The translations under genes and the position numbers were made by a program. From contig NZ_JAATJS010000002.1 in assembly GCF_011777495.1 (NCBI RefSeq), positions 496,001 to 560,000 on the forward strand: a DNA stretch of 64,000 nt, given 5' to 3'. This DNA is from Microvirga terricola. Its GTDB lineage: Bacteria; Pseudomonadota; Alphaproteobacteria; Rhizobiales; Beijerinckiaceae. This document shows, in pieces, positions 18,939-27,099 of the stretch. Within the stretch, counting starts at the first letter, position 1. Each line of letters opens with the position of its first letter. The notes under the pieces are model-generated. The model was not told the DNA's origin. It was given only the letters and a program-made list of their open reading frames with translations, and did no database searches.

Positions 18939-20270
18939 CTATTTCCTCGGCGCGACATCGACGCTCAGGCGCATCTCCGGGTGAATGCCGCAGATCGCCT
19001 CGAAATGGCCGGGCCGATCAAAGCCGATGGTCACGGTGTCGCCGGGGTTCTGGCCGTCCGAGTTGTAGCTCAGGCCGGGCCCCTCGATGCGCACGTTATG
19101 CACGCGCGTGTCGTCGTTGACGATGCGCAGAACCTCGCCGACCTTGAGCAGGATCGCTCTCGGCGAAAACTTCCGATCCTTCTGCCCGACGGTGGAGGTC
19201 GCAACCGCCTCGGCGCTGACCCCGACCGACATGGTGCGCGCCGGAAGCGACGTGGCGCGCGGCGGATCTTCGCTCGACAGTGTGTTGAGAAACGCGACAA
19301 GCTGCGCGCGCTCGGTCGCCGTGAGCGTGAAATTGCGCGGCAGATCGGCTGAGAGGGTGGGGCGTGAGACGACGCCATCTGCATAGTGGTTCACCACATC
19401 CTCGAAGGTCGCGAGCGAACCATTGTGCATGTAGGGCGCGGTCCACACGCGCTCACGCAGGCTCGGCGTCTTGAAGGCGTGGTCGGCGGCTCTCACACCC
19501 AGCACCTTGCCGCGCCCGAGGTCGTCGCCGGGTAGGCCGATATCGTGAAAAGCCTCATCGGTGAAACGCCAACCCTGATGGCAACTGACGCAAGCCCCTT
19601 TGCCGACAAAGAGCTTCAGGCCGGCAAACTCATCCGGCTCAAGAGCTTTGTCGTCGCCTGTCACCCATCGGTCGAAACGCGTCTCCGGCGAGACGAGCGT
19701 GCGCTCGAATGCGGCGATCGCCTTGGTGAGATTGGCGCGGGTCACCATCGGATTATCGGGGAAGGCCTTCGCGAAAGCGCGCGCCATTTGCGGATCGGCC
19801 GCGAGTGTGCTCACCGCGCGGTCGAGATTGCCCGCCATTTCGCGCGCGTTCTCGATGGGCCCCCCGGCCTGCGCTTCGATGCTCGGCGCGCGCCCGTCCC
19901 AGAACCACGACAGGCCCCACGCCATGTTCCACAGCGGAGGCGTGCGGCGGTCGAGCGGCAGGCCGTCGAGGCCCATATGGGTCGGCACGCCGTCGGAGAA
20001 GGAGAGTTCGGCCTGATGGCAGCTGGCGCAAGAAACGTCGCCCGTGCCGGAGAGGCGCTTGTCCTCGAAAAGCTTTGCGCCGAGCGCCACCTTTTCCGGC
20101 GTCGCCGGATTGTCGGGCGGGTTCGGCGTATGGTCAGGTCGTGCAAAAACCTGCCGCCAATGGACGGCATCGAACGGCGCGGGTCCTGCTGCTGTGCCGC
20201 CGACGAGCGCGGCGAGGCTCAAGCCCGCCAACACCCGAGCGACCGAGGAAAGACCCGCGCGCGTCATCAT
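18939..20270 (-). CDS. diheme cytochrome c peroxidase fused to a C-terminal cupredoxin domain
   Basis: 443 residues with an N-terminal signal peptide (cleavage near residue 28), so periplasmic. Two heme c sites are visible: C81-A-S-C-H85 and C227-V-S-C-H231. M281 in PYMHNGS is a likely axial ligand. This is the CcpA/MauG-like domain. Residues about 350-441 form an extra domain with H391, C427, H430 and M433; the C-x2-H-x2-M loop has the spacing of amicyanin, a type 1 copper protein. The copper centre would pass electrons to the hemes. The gene follows the helical secreted protein (stop 20272) after one base, so they are coupled. The reaction (peroxidase or oxidase) is not decided by sequence. 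Confidence 0.88.
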   Translation of the reverse strand: MMTRAGLSSVARVLAGLSLAALVGGTAAGPAPFDAVHWRQVFARPDHTPNPPDNPATPEKVALGAKLFEDKRLSGTGDVSCASCHQAELSFSDGVPTHMGLDGLPLDRRTPPLWNMAWGLSWFWDGRAPSIEAQAGGPIENAREMAGNLDRAVSTLAADPQMARAFAKAFPDNPMVTRANLTKAIAAFERTLVSPETRFDRWVTGDDKALEPDEFAGLKLFVGKGACVSCHQGWRFTDEAFHDIGLPGDDLGRGKVLGVRAADHAFKTPSLRERVWTAPYMHNGSLATFEDVVNHYADGVVSRPTLSADLPRNFTLTATERAQLVAFLNTLSSEDPPRATSLPARTMSVGVSAEAVATSTVGQKDRKFSPRAILLKVGEVLRIVNDDTRVHNVRIEGPGLSYNSDGQNPGDTVTIGFDRPGHFEAICGIHPEMRLSVDVAPRK

Positions 20271-20271
20271 C

Positions 20272-21135
20272 TTAACGGAAGTTTCCGAGTTGCAGCTCGA
20301 ACTTGGCGACGCTGCTCAGGAACTGGCCGTGATCCTTCACCACCTTTTCGGGCGGCATCACAGTCGGGAAGGTGGCCTTCAGATCGTCGAGGCTCGCGCG
20401 CAGCGCTTTTACCGCTTCCGCGTTCTTGGCGTTCAAAGCCTCAGTGATGGTACCGATGAGACGGTCCGCCTCGAACACGAAGCCGCGCGCATCCTGATAC
20501 TCGACGACATTGGCAATGCGGCCCTTCTTGAAGGCCTCGCCATATTCGTCGGTCGATTGCTGCAGCGTTTCGAGCGCCGCTTCGAGCACGAAATGGACTT
20601 TGTCCTTTTCCTTCTCCTGCACGAGCTTTTCCGCTGCATCGAGCCGCTCGACCAAGGCCACTCGGGCGCGGACATAGGCTTCCTTGTTCTTCGCCTTCAC
20701 GGTCTGCGAGAGCGCCTTCAGCGCCACCTGGAAGGGCGCGATGTTGAGGCTCTTCAGGTCCTCGCGGAGCGAGTTGTAGATCTCTTCCTCCGGATGCAGG
20801 AAATGCGGCAGCGATTCCGCCCAACGTCCGCTCTCGATGAGTTCCCCGCCGACCAGAAGGTGGCCGCGGATCAGCTCCAGACCGCGATAGAAATGCAGCG
20901 AGGGCGAGAGCGTCGTTCCGCCACCGCCTTCACCTTCTCCGTCATCGGCGGGCTTCGCCTTTGCGGGCTGGGCGGCGTGTCCCTTGTGCTGGGCCTGGGC
21001 CAGCTGGAGCAGGCCGTGATCCGCCTTCGCCTCTACGGCGTGCGGATGCGCGGGCAGGGCGGCTGCCTGCGACACGGCCGGCGTGGCGACCAGAACGGCG
21101 GAGCTTAGACCCGCCCAGATTTTCCGTCTTTGCAT
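20272..21135 (-). CDS. secreted alpha-helical protein, partner of diheme peroxidase
   Basis: 287 residues. The signal peptide MQRRKIWAGLSSAVLVATPA ends near residue 24. A low-complexity stretch (AQHKGHAAQPAKAKPADDGEGEGGGG written only in part here by position, residues 48-73) precedes a long, mostly helical region. A motif HFLHPEEE (about residues 111-118) has an H-x-x-E that recalls, but does not prove, imelysin/EfeO-like metal sites. I do not recognise the family. It is first in a two-gene operon with the peroxidase-cupredoxin fusion, divergent from piuC. Confidence 0.7.
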   Translation of the reverse strand: MQRRKIWAGLSSAVLVATPAVSQAAALPAHPHAVEAKADHGLLQLAQAQHKGHAAQPAKAKPADDGEGEGGGGTTLSPSLHFYRGLELIRGHLLVGGELIESGRWAESLPHFLHPEEEIYNSLREDLKSLNIAPFQVALKALSQTVKAKNKEAYVRARVALVERLDAAEKLVQEKEKDKVHFVLEAALETLQQSTDEYGEAFKKGRIANVVEYQDARGFVFEADRLIGTITEALNAKNAEAVKALRASLDDLKATFPTVMPPEKVVKDHGQFLSSVAKFELQLGNFR

Positions 21136-21177
21136 CGTTTTCTCCCCCTCGGCGGATCAAGGGCCGCCGGCGGCTAG

Positions 21178-21230
21178 TTTAGAAAAGCTAAAAAGTACAA
21201 GTCTTTACAGGTACTTAGCTACAGGCTAAG
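21178..21230. promoter_or_regulatory. two inverted repeats in the divergent peroxidase/piuC promoter region
   Basis: TTTAG (21178-21182) and CTAAA (21188-21192) form one inverted repeat; the left side TTTAGAA matches half of the rhizobial iron control element (TTTAGAA...TTCTAAA) recognised by Irr. CTTAGC (21214-21219) and GCTAAG (21225-21230) form a second perfect one. Both sit 36-88 bases before the piuC start and 43-95 bases before the opposite start. Iron regulation is an inference from the half match and from the genes served. Confidence 0.4.
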
Positions 21231-21265
21231 CCCTTCTATGGCAACCCCGGAGAGTTTTTCGTCCC

Positions 21266-21925
21266 ATGCTGATCACGATTGCCGACGTGCTGCCCCAAAG
21301 CGAGCTTGAGGAGATCCGCGCCATGCTCGGCGCGATGCGTTTCGAGGACGGGCGCGCGACGGCGGGGTGGAGCGCCACGCTCGTGAAGGACAACGAGCAG
21401 GCGCGCGAGGGCGCCGCGCTGAGCTTATTGAGAGAACGGGTATCGAAGGCCATTTTGGAAAATGAGGTTTTCAGCCTCGCCACACGTCCGAAAGCGCTGA
21501 CTCCTCTCATCTTCAGCCGCTACGGGCAGGGTAAGCACTACGGCACGCATGTCGACAATCCGCTGATGGATGGCATCCGCACGGACGTGTCGTTCACGCT
21601 CTTCCTCGCCGAGCCCGACACCTATGACGGCGGCGAACTGGTGATCGAGACCATGGCGGGGGAAGAGGAAGTGAAGCTCGCCGCCGGCCACCTCGTCGCC
21701 TACGACTCGACAACCTTGCACCGCGTCGCGCCGGTGACGCGCGGTGAGCGGCTGGCCACGGTGGGATGGGCGCAGAGCTACATTCGCGACAGCGCGAAAC
21801 GCGAGCTTCTGTTCGATCTGGAAACCGCGCGGCGAAACCTTTTCGCGCAAGCGGGCAAGACACCGGAATTCGACCTTCTCGCGAAGACCGGCGCGAATCT
21901 GTTTCGGATGTGGGCGGAGGTTTAG
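21266..21925 (+). CDS. piuC: PKHD-type Fe(II)/2-oxoglutarate dioxygenase (PiuC/YbiX)
   Basis: 219 residues. The Fe(II) ligands H95, D97 (HYGTHVDNP) and H152 and the 2-oxoglutarate Arg R162 (LHRVAPVTRGER) are all present. The family is the PKHD-type hydroxylases such as PiuC and YbiX, often found next to iron-siderophore receptors; the substrate is not known. GGAGAG lies upstream of ATG 21266. It is divergent from the peroxidase operon and convergent with a second dioxygenase-like gene four bases away. Confidence 0.92.
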   Translation: MLITIADVLPQSELEEIRAMLGAMRFEDGRATAGWSATLVKDNEQAREGAALSLLRERVSKAILENEVFSLATRPKALTPLIFSRYGQGKHYGTHVDNPLMDGIRTDVSFTLFLAEPDTYDGGELVIETMAGEEEVKLAAGHLVAYDSTTLHRVAPVTRGERLATVGWAQSYIRDSAKRELLFDLETARRNLFAQAGKTPEFDLLAKTGANLFRMWAEV

Positions 21926-21929
21926 GCCG

Positions 21930-22550
21930 CTACTGCCAGGCGTAGTTGAAGCTGATGCTGATGCGCTCGCTGTCCGCTTCGTTGACCGGCACCTCATGGC
22001 GCAGCCAGCTTTCCCACAACAGCACCGTGCCGGGGCTCGGTGTCATGTAGGCGAATTGCCGGTTCTCCAGCTTCGCCTTGGCCTTGCGGGGCGGGGCCGC
22101 CATCATGAAGCCGAGGCGCGGGTCCTCAAGCTTGAGCGCGCTCGCGCCTTCGGGGATCGTCACATAATAAGTGCCGCTGATGACCGAATGCGGGTGGATG
22201 TGCGAGGTGTGCACGCCGCCCGGCGGCAGGATGTTGATCCACAGGCTGTCGAGGACGAGCTTGCGGCCCTTCAGGTCGAATTCCAGTTCCTTGGCGAAAG
22301 CCGCCACATGGCTATCGACAGCCTTCAGAAGCTCGCCGAAGACCGGAACCCGCCAGGGCAGGTCGTTCAGCGAGGCGTAGGACGTGTAGCCGGGATAGCC
22401 GTTCTTCGCGCACCAGCGCTGGCCGGCCTCATCGTCTTCCGCAATGGACAAGCTTGCGGCTTCGAGCTCCGCATTCAGGCGCTCGGCCTTCTGGCCGGAG
22501 AGTTCGGCCCGGTAAATTTTCGTGACGAAAAGCGTTTCGATGGTTGCCAT
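21930..22550 (-). CDS. TIGR02466-family 2OG-Fe(II) oxygenase-like protein
   Basis: 206 residues. SLWINILPPGGVHTSHIHPHS followed by SGTYYVTIPEGA is the signature of the TIGR02466 family of putative 2-oxoglutarate oxygenases; the second metal His would be in SWLRHEVPVN, and RISISFN near the end holds the cosubstrate Arg. The substrate is not known. It ends four bases from the piuC stop on the opposite strand. Confidence 0.85.
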   Translation of the reverse strand: MATIETLFVTKIYRAELSGQKAERLNAELEAASLSIAEDDEAGQRWCAKNGYPGYTSYASLNDLPWRVPVFGELLKAVDSHVAAFAKELEFDLKGRKLVLDSLWINILPPGGVHTSHIHPHSVISGTYYVTIPEGASALKLEDPRLGFMMAAPPRKAKAKLENRQFAYMTPSPGTVLLWESWLRHEVPVNEADSERISISFNYAWQ

Positions 22551-22678
22551 GGTTGGGCTCTAGAACGGCGAAAGGCGCCTGTCAAAGGTATCGGCGGCAC
22601 TCCGGCCTCGCCAGCTTTTTCACCGCCGTTTCTTTGCCGCAGCTTGCAGGAGGGCCTCAAGCGACCCACCTTGGCTTC

Positions 22679-23905
22679 ATGACCTCCTCCTCTGCAGCCG
22701 CCCCCGTTCTCCAGGACGACATGCTGACCCTGGCCCGGAGCCTCGACCCCGGGCTTCTCTCGCGCGTCATGGCGCTGCGGGACTGGCTGGTGACGACCGC
22801 CACCCGCTTGGACGACACGAACGACGTCATGACGGGTTTCATCGAAAGGCTGCGGGATTTAGGCGTGCCCATCGACCGCGCCGCCATGGCCATCGAGGCG
22901 CTGCATTCCGAATATGCCGGGATCGGCCGGTTCTGGACCCCGGAGGAGGGGACCGCCGTGCGGTATCTGCCTCATGGCGAGCGCCGCGACGTGGTGTATC
23001 AGTCGAGCCCCTTCGCCCATGTGAACCGCACCGGTGAATGGCTCTTTCTCGATCTTTCCGAAACGCCGGACGATCTTTTTCCGATTGTTCCCGAACTCAA
23101 GCAGGCGGGATATCACCACTATATCACCGTGCCGTTCCGGTTCACCAACGGCGCGGAGAACGGCATCTCCTTTGCCACGCGCTTGCCGCAAGGGTTTGGC
23201 GAACAGGGGCTCAAGATCCTGCGCCTCGTCATGCCATCCTTTGCGCTCGTGATGGAGCTGCGCAGCACCAGCAACAGGCTCGATGAGGTGCTGCGCATCT
23301 ATGTGGGCGACGAGCCGCACCGCGCCATCCTCTCCGGTGCGATCATTCGCGGACAAGTCACGCGCATCCGCTCGGCCATTCTGTTTGCTGACATGCGCGA
23401 CTACACGCGCATTTCTTCGACTTTGGATCCGGAGGATGCGGTCGATCTTTTAAACAACTACTTCGACTGCCTCGTGCCGCCCATCGAGGATGAAGGCGGC
23501 GAGGTGTTGAAGTATCTCGGCGACGGACTTCTGGCGATCGTCCGCGACCGAGGCGACGACACGGGCGGCGCGCCGCAATCGGCTCTCACTGCCGCGACGA
23601 ACGCGCTGCGGCGCATCGAGGCTGCCAACAACGAAGGCCGTTTTCCCGTGCGTATCAATGCGGGCATCGCGCTTCATCACGGGGATGCCGCCTACGGCAA
23701 TGTCGGCTCCGGCCGCAGGCTCGATTTCACGGTGATCGGACGCGACGTGAATCTGGCAAGCCGCATCGCGGATCTGAACAAGCGACTCGGCGAGCCGCTT
23801 CTCATGTCGAAGGCCTTCGTCAATCATCTCTGGGGCAATCCGATACCGCTCGGCTCCCACGAGGTCGAAGGGTTCGAAGAGAAGATTGAAGTCTTCAAGC
23901 CGTGA
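22679..23905 (+). CDS. class III adenylate/guanylate cyclase
   Basis: 408 residues. An N-terminal sensory region (1-225), without obvious membrane segments, precedes a cyclase domain with FADMRDYTRISS (metal Asp), NNYFDCLVPPIEDEGGEVLK and YLGDGLLAIV (second Asp). VIGRDVNLASRI near the end completes the class III pattern. It makes cAMP (or cGMP) in the cytosol in response to an unknown signal. The start at 22679 drops 45 upstream in-frame residues that look non-coding; the ribosome-binding site is weak, so the exact start is uncertain. Confidence 0.9.
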   Translation: MTSSSAAAPVLQDDMLTLARSLDPGLLSRVMALRDWLVTTATRLDDTNDVMTGFIERLRDLGVPIDRAAMAIEALHSEYAGIGRFWTPEEGTAVRYLPHGERRDVVYQSSPFAHVNRTGEWLFLDLSETPDDLFPIVPELKQAGYHHYITVPFRFTNGAENGISFATRLPQGFGEQGLKILRLVMPSFALVMELRSTSNRLDEVLRIYVGDEPHRAILSGAIIRGQVTRIRSAILFADMRDYTRISSTLDPEDAVDLLNNYFDCLVPPIEDEGGEVLKYLGDGLLAIVRDRGDDTGGAPQSALTAATNALRRIEAANNEGRFPVRINAGIALHHGDAAYGNVGSGRRLDFTVIGRDVNLASRIADLNKRLGEPLLMSKAFVNHLWGNPIPLGSHEVEGFEEKIEVFKP

Positions 23906-23917
23906 GTCTAATCCTGT

Positions 23918-23932
23918 CCCGCGGAGCGCGGG
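23918..23932. other. short GC hairpin after the cyclase gene
   Basis: CCCGCG (23918-23923) pairs with CGCGGG (23927-23932) over a GAG loop. No T-run follows. It lies 13 bases after the cyclase stop and just before the next start at 23940, where it could mask that gene's ribosome-binding region. Confidence 0.35.
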
Positions 23933-23939
23933 GGCTGTA

Positions 23940-24670
23940 ATGACAATTCGAAACAAGATGATGGCGGCTGCAGCTTTGCTGGTTACATCCGTGTGTGCAG
24001 CGCGTGCGCAAGAGGGCAATTGCGAGGGCTTCCAGAGCCTCGACTCCTCAGCCGCAATCGTGCTCGGTACGGTCGAGCCCCACGTCGGTCGTGTCAATTT
24101 CATTAAGAACCTAGCATGCAGAAAAGCTGCCCGAGCGCGGATGCGGCCTGCCGCGACAAGGCCTATCTCGTGTCGGGCGACCAAGTGATCGTCAGCACGG
24201 CGGAAGCTAATTTCGTTTGCGCCGATTACGTCAACAGCAAGGGATTGACGCGCGCCGGCTGGCTGCCGCGTTCCGCCATCGTCATGCAACCCAAACCGAC
24301 GAGCGCTCGCGCGGACGATTGGGTGGGGCAGTGGCAGGGTGGGCCGGAGCAACAGATCTCGATTGTGAAGGCCGCGAAATCCGCGTCTGACATCGAGATC
24401 TCCGGTGAAGCGACCTTCGGTGCGCTCGATCCGGCGCGCGTGAAGCGCGGCGCGGTCAATCTTGGCGAGGTCGCCGCGACTGTCACGCCCGACGGCGCGT
24501 CACTCGACTTCACCATGGGCGATCGTGAGACACTGCCTTATGAGAAAGGCGATGACGATGCATGCCGCGTGCGGATGCGCCTCGTCGGGGCATTCCTGCT
24601 CGTCGAGGACAATCGCAATTGCGGCGGCATGAACGTGTCGTTCTCAGGGATCTATCGAAAACGCAGCTGA
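23940..24670 (+). pseudogene. frameshifted secreted protein of unknown function
   Basis: Frame 1 from ATG 23940 gives a signal peptide (MTIRNKMMAAAALLVTSVCA, cleavage after ARA) and reads on to about 24120. The rest of the protein, from SCPSADAACRDKAYLVSGD to the stop at 24670, lies in the frame one base back, where the only upstream start is ATG 24116 with no signal peptide. A TAA at 24104 closes that second frame upstream. The two parts together (about 240 residues, Cys-rich, with an SH3-like YLVSGDQV stretch) look like one exported protein. Joining them needs one missing base between 24107 and about 24126. A real disruption, a sequencing error, or -1 slippage at GAAAAG (24121-24126) are the options. 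Confidence 0.65.
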
Positions 24671-24672
24671 GG

Positions 24673-25302
24673 TCACGCCGCGTCCGGCTCCGGCACCTCG
24701 CGCGGGGGCTCGTAGGAAACCTTTTTCAGAATCTGCTCGACCTCGTCGACGACGGTCTCATCGATATTCACCTGCCTTCTGTCGGCAGCGAATTTCAAAA
24801 GCCAAAGAAGGCCCAGTTCGACGATACCCGTGACCGCCCAAGACGACAGCGAATAGTCGAGCTCGGCCTGATAGCGAAGCCACAGCATAGTGAGCCCCGA
24901 CAACACAAAGGCGGCCGCAAAAAGCGTAATGCGCTCGAGCATCTTCACAGCGGCGAGGGGGAAAGGATGCCGGTAATCGACCGGCCCCGAGCCGCGCGGA
25001 AAAGCCCAGGTGCGGTTTATCGTGTGGTTCACGAGGCCGACGAGGGGCCCCCGCTCGTCGGTGACCTTGCGGGCATAAACAAGCGAGACGTCGTCGTGCG
25101 GTGTCACCTTGACGGTGTCAGGCAAGGTTACGGTGCGTTTCGAACCGTCCTCGCCCAGAATGCGGACCTCGATGGTCTTTTTTGCCTGCACGGTCTCGGC
25201 CGAGCCGCCCGACGCTTTGGTCACGACCCACGTGGCATTGACGAAACCGCGCCAGGTCCAAAAGTCGATGTCCTGGTTGTTGATGGTTTTGACAAGTTCC
25301 AT
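24673..25302 (-). CDS. membrane protein of unknown function with two central transmembrane segments
   Basis: 209 residues. The N-terminal 115 residues are soluble and beta-rich (FVNATWVVTKASGG, IEVRILGEDGSKRTVTLPD). Two hydrophobic segments follow (about 123-142 and 150-168), then an acidic C-terminus EPPREVPEPDAA. I do not recognise a family. GAGGGGG precedes ATG 25302. It is convergent with the frameshifted gene, two bases apart. Confidence 0.72.
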   Translation of the reverse strand: MELVKTINNQDIDFWTWRGFVNATWVVTKASGGSAETVQAKKTIEVRILGEDGSKRTVTLPDTVKVTPHDDVSLVYARKVTDERGPLVGLVNHTINRTWAFPRGSGPVDYRHPFPLAAVKMLERITLFAAAFVLSGLTMLWLRYQAELDYSLSSWAVTGIVELGLLWLLKFAADRRQVNIDETVVDEVEQILKKVSYEPPREVPEPDAA

Positions 25303-25460
25303 ATCGGCCCCCTCGGAAGGTTTAGAGCCGTTTTAGATCAACAAGAACGTTGCGTCATCTCGGACAAAAGATGCGAAGTCAGCTTCGCGAAAGGTATCTC
25401 ATCTGGCGAAAGGTGGGAGTTTTGGCTGTCGATTAAGAATCTCGTCTTGCCTCGCTGCGA

Positions 25461-25949
25461 CTACGCACGCCATTCCAGCAGGACCGGCAGGATCTGCCGC
25501 GCGATGACCATGGCCGGTTCAAGGTGATGCTCCTGATAGACCCCTTCGCGGTCGAGCAAGTTCACGGTGCCGAGCAATTCCCCACCGAAGACGATGGGCA
25601 GGTTCATGACGCAGCCCAGGCCAAGGCCGGTGATCGTTTCATGATCGGGGAAAAGGGGCGTAAAGCCAGCGGGCGTGGATGCCAGAAACGGCTTTCGCTC
25701 TTTGCGCACGCGCTCGGTAAAGGCGTTCGGCAGAACGGGTTTGCGTCCGCCGACAGGATAGACCTCAGGGTTCGTCGAGTGGATCCGCTCAACCTCCCGG
25801 CCGCCGGCCAGGTTGCGGGTGACCGTATAGAGCCGGTGCCCGACAAACGTCGCAAAGGCCTGCCCGGCGGCCTCTAGCACGGCCGAGGGCTGCTGCGGCG
25901 CGGCCCAGGCCTGCTGAACGCCAAGAGCGAGTTGAGCGACATCCGTCAT
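25461..25949 (-). CDS. GAF domain-containing protein
   Basis: 162 residues. Nearly the whole chain is one GAF domain: VLEAAGQAFATFVGHRLYTV, STNPEVYPVGGRKPV, GLGCVMNLPIVFGGELLGTVNLLD. GAF domains bind small ligands such as nucleotides or sense redox state; no output domain is attached. The start at 25949 excludes 21 upstream in-frame residues unlike the family. It is followed by 158 bases without a gene. Confidence 0.82.
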   Translation of the reverse strand: MTDVAQLALGVQQAWAAPQQPSAVLEAAGQAFATFVGHRLYTVTRNLAGGREVERIHSTNPEVYPVGGRKPVLPNAFTERVRKERKPFLASTPAGFTPLFPDHETITGLGLGCVMNLPIVFGGELLGTVNLLDREGVYQEHHLEPAMVIARQILPVLLEWRA

Positions 25950-26136
25950 CGTGAATCCCCATGGAAAGAAAGCCGTTTCGCCCGGAACCGAGCGATTCCG
26001 AAGCGTCAGCATTCCACGGATCGCCGCCGGAGTAAAAACCTTGATGCAACGTCCGAAAGCCTGCTTGTGAGCGGCGCCACGATAAGGGGTGACGCGCGCC
26101 TCCCGGTCCAGTAGAAGAAACCCGCCTCTTCAAAAG

Positions 26137-26212
26137 GGGCCTGTAGCTCAATGGTTAGAGCCGGCCGCTCATAACGGTCTGGTTGCAGGTTCGAGTCCTG
26201 CCGGGCCCACCA
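26137..26212 (+). tRNA. tRNA with anticodon CAT, probably tRNA-Ile2 (lysidine)
   Basis: A full cloverleaf is visible. The acceptor GGGCCTG pairs with CGGGCCC. The D-arm is AGCTCAATGGTTAGAGC. The anticodon stem GGCCG/CGGTC encloses the loop CTCATAA. The T-arm is GCAGG-TTCGAGT-CCTGC, and CCA is encoded at 26210-26212. The short D-loop and acceptor resemble E. coli tRNA-Ile2 (AUA-reading after TilS modifies C34) more than elongator tRNA-Met. The choice Ile2 versus Met is inferred from these features. Confidence 0.93.
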
Positions 26213-26258
26213 CTGATTCCATTGATGAATTTCCCCTCCATCGCTTGGTCTGAGAAGC

Positions 26259-26290
26259 TTACGGCAATCATTACGGCAATCATTGCCGTG
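26259..26290. repeat. tandem 12-bp repeat plus palindrome downstream of the tRNA
   Basis: TTACGGCAATCA occurs twice in direct succession (26259-26270 and 26271-26282). The second copy with the following TTGCCGT makes a perfect inverted repeat ACGGCAA-TCA-TTGCCGT (26273-26289). It lies 47 bases past the tRNA CCA. It might be a recombination remnant, a regulator site or a terminator stem. The 291 bases between the tRNA and the Coq7-like gene hold no other convincing feature. Confidence 0.5.
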
Positions 26291-26503
26291 CCCTCTTCCT
26301 CGTGAGCCGATCTGCAGCCGTGTGCATGAAGTCAGGGTGATGATGACCATAGACGTCAGGGATCAACCTGCTGACCTTATAGCGGACGCCTTAGGGATGG
26401 GTGCCTGAAAGCGAAAGCGTAAGATGATCAAGACGTCACACTCTTGACGATAGCAGCGGCACTTCCTCTACTGACGGTAGGCGCATCACGAGCAACATTG
26501 GTA

Positions 26504-27091
26504 ATGATTGATCTGTCGAGCAAGTTGGCCAACCGTGATCCGGCGATCACCATTCGTCGCATACTCAAGGTCAATCACGCGGGCGAGTTCGGCGCAATTC
26601 GGATTTATGGCGCCCAGATCACGGTGGCTCGGCAGCTATTCCCTGACATCGTTCCGTCGCTCGAAGAAATGCGCGACGACGAGATCAATCATTGCCGCCT
26701 GTTTCGTGAGGCAATGCCTACAAGAAGCGCCAAACCTTGCCGCATCATGTCGCTTTGGAGCCTTGGCGGTTATGTGCTCGGCTTTCTGGCTGCGCTCGGC
26801 GGTCGCAATACGGTCTGGATCTGCACCGAAGCTGTAGAAAGCGCGGTCCATCGACACCTGGAAGATCAACTGGCCTTCCTTGCCTCGCGCGATCCAGATC
26901 TTCATGCCCTAATCGCTTCGATTCAGGAACAGGAATTGGCACACCTGAACGAGGCCGAAAACAACCAGAAAAGACGAGGACTGAGCCGCGCTATGCTATT
27001 GCCGGTCATCGGCGGCCTTACAGACCTCATGATCTGGCTTTCAACATGGGGAGATTCAAGCTGGATGCGCGCTGAGATGGCGCGGGCCTGA
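26504..27091 (+). CDS. coq7: Coq7-family demethoxyubiquinone hydroxylase
   Basis: 195 residues. The di-iron ligands are in place: E28 (NHAGEFG), E60 and H63 (DDEINH), E112 (EAVESAVHRH) and E144 with H147 (QEQELAHLNE). The enzyme hydroxylates demethoxyubiquinone in the last hydroxylation of ubiquinone synthesis and associates with the inner membrane through its hydrophobic helices. ATG 26504 gives the normal short N-terminus; a TTG at 26444 is the alternative, and neither has a strong ribosome-binding site. The gene stands alone just downstream of a tRNA and its codon use looks less GC-rich than its neighbours, which would fit acquisition next to the tRNA. Confidence 0.9.
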   Translation: MIDLSSKLANRDPAITIRRILKVNHAGEFGAIRIYGAQITVARQLFPDIVPSLEEMRDDEINHCRLFREAMPTRSAKPCRIMSLWSLGGYVLGFLAALGGRNTVWICTEAVESAVHRHLEDQLAFLASRDPDLHALIASIQEQELAHLNEAENNQKRRGLSRAMLLPVIGGLTDLMIWLSTWGDSSWMRAEMARA

Positions 27092-27099
27092 AAGGCTGA

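Noticed and set aside
24121..24126. Programmed -1 frameshift in the secreted protein
   Set aside because: GAAAAG lacks a classical slippery heptamer and no stimulatory stem or internal Shine-Dalgarno is clear, so a lost base is simpler.
26259..26290. CRISPR array
   Set aside because: Only two direct 12-bp copies without spacers; no cas genes.
26213..26503. Integrase or att site next to the tRNA
   Set aside because: No integrase frame and no copy of the tRNA 3' end; only a short tandem repeat is seen.
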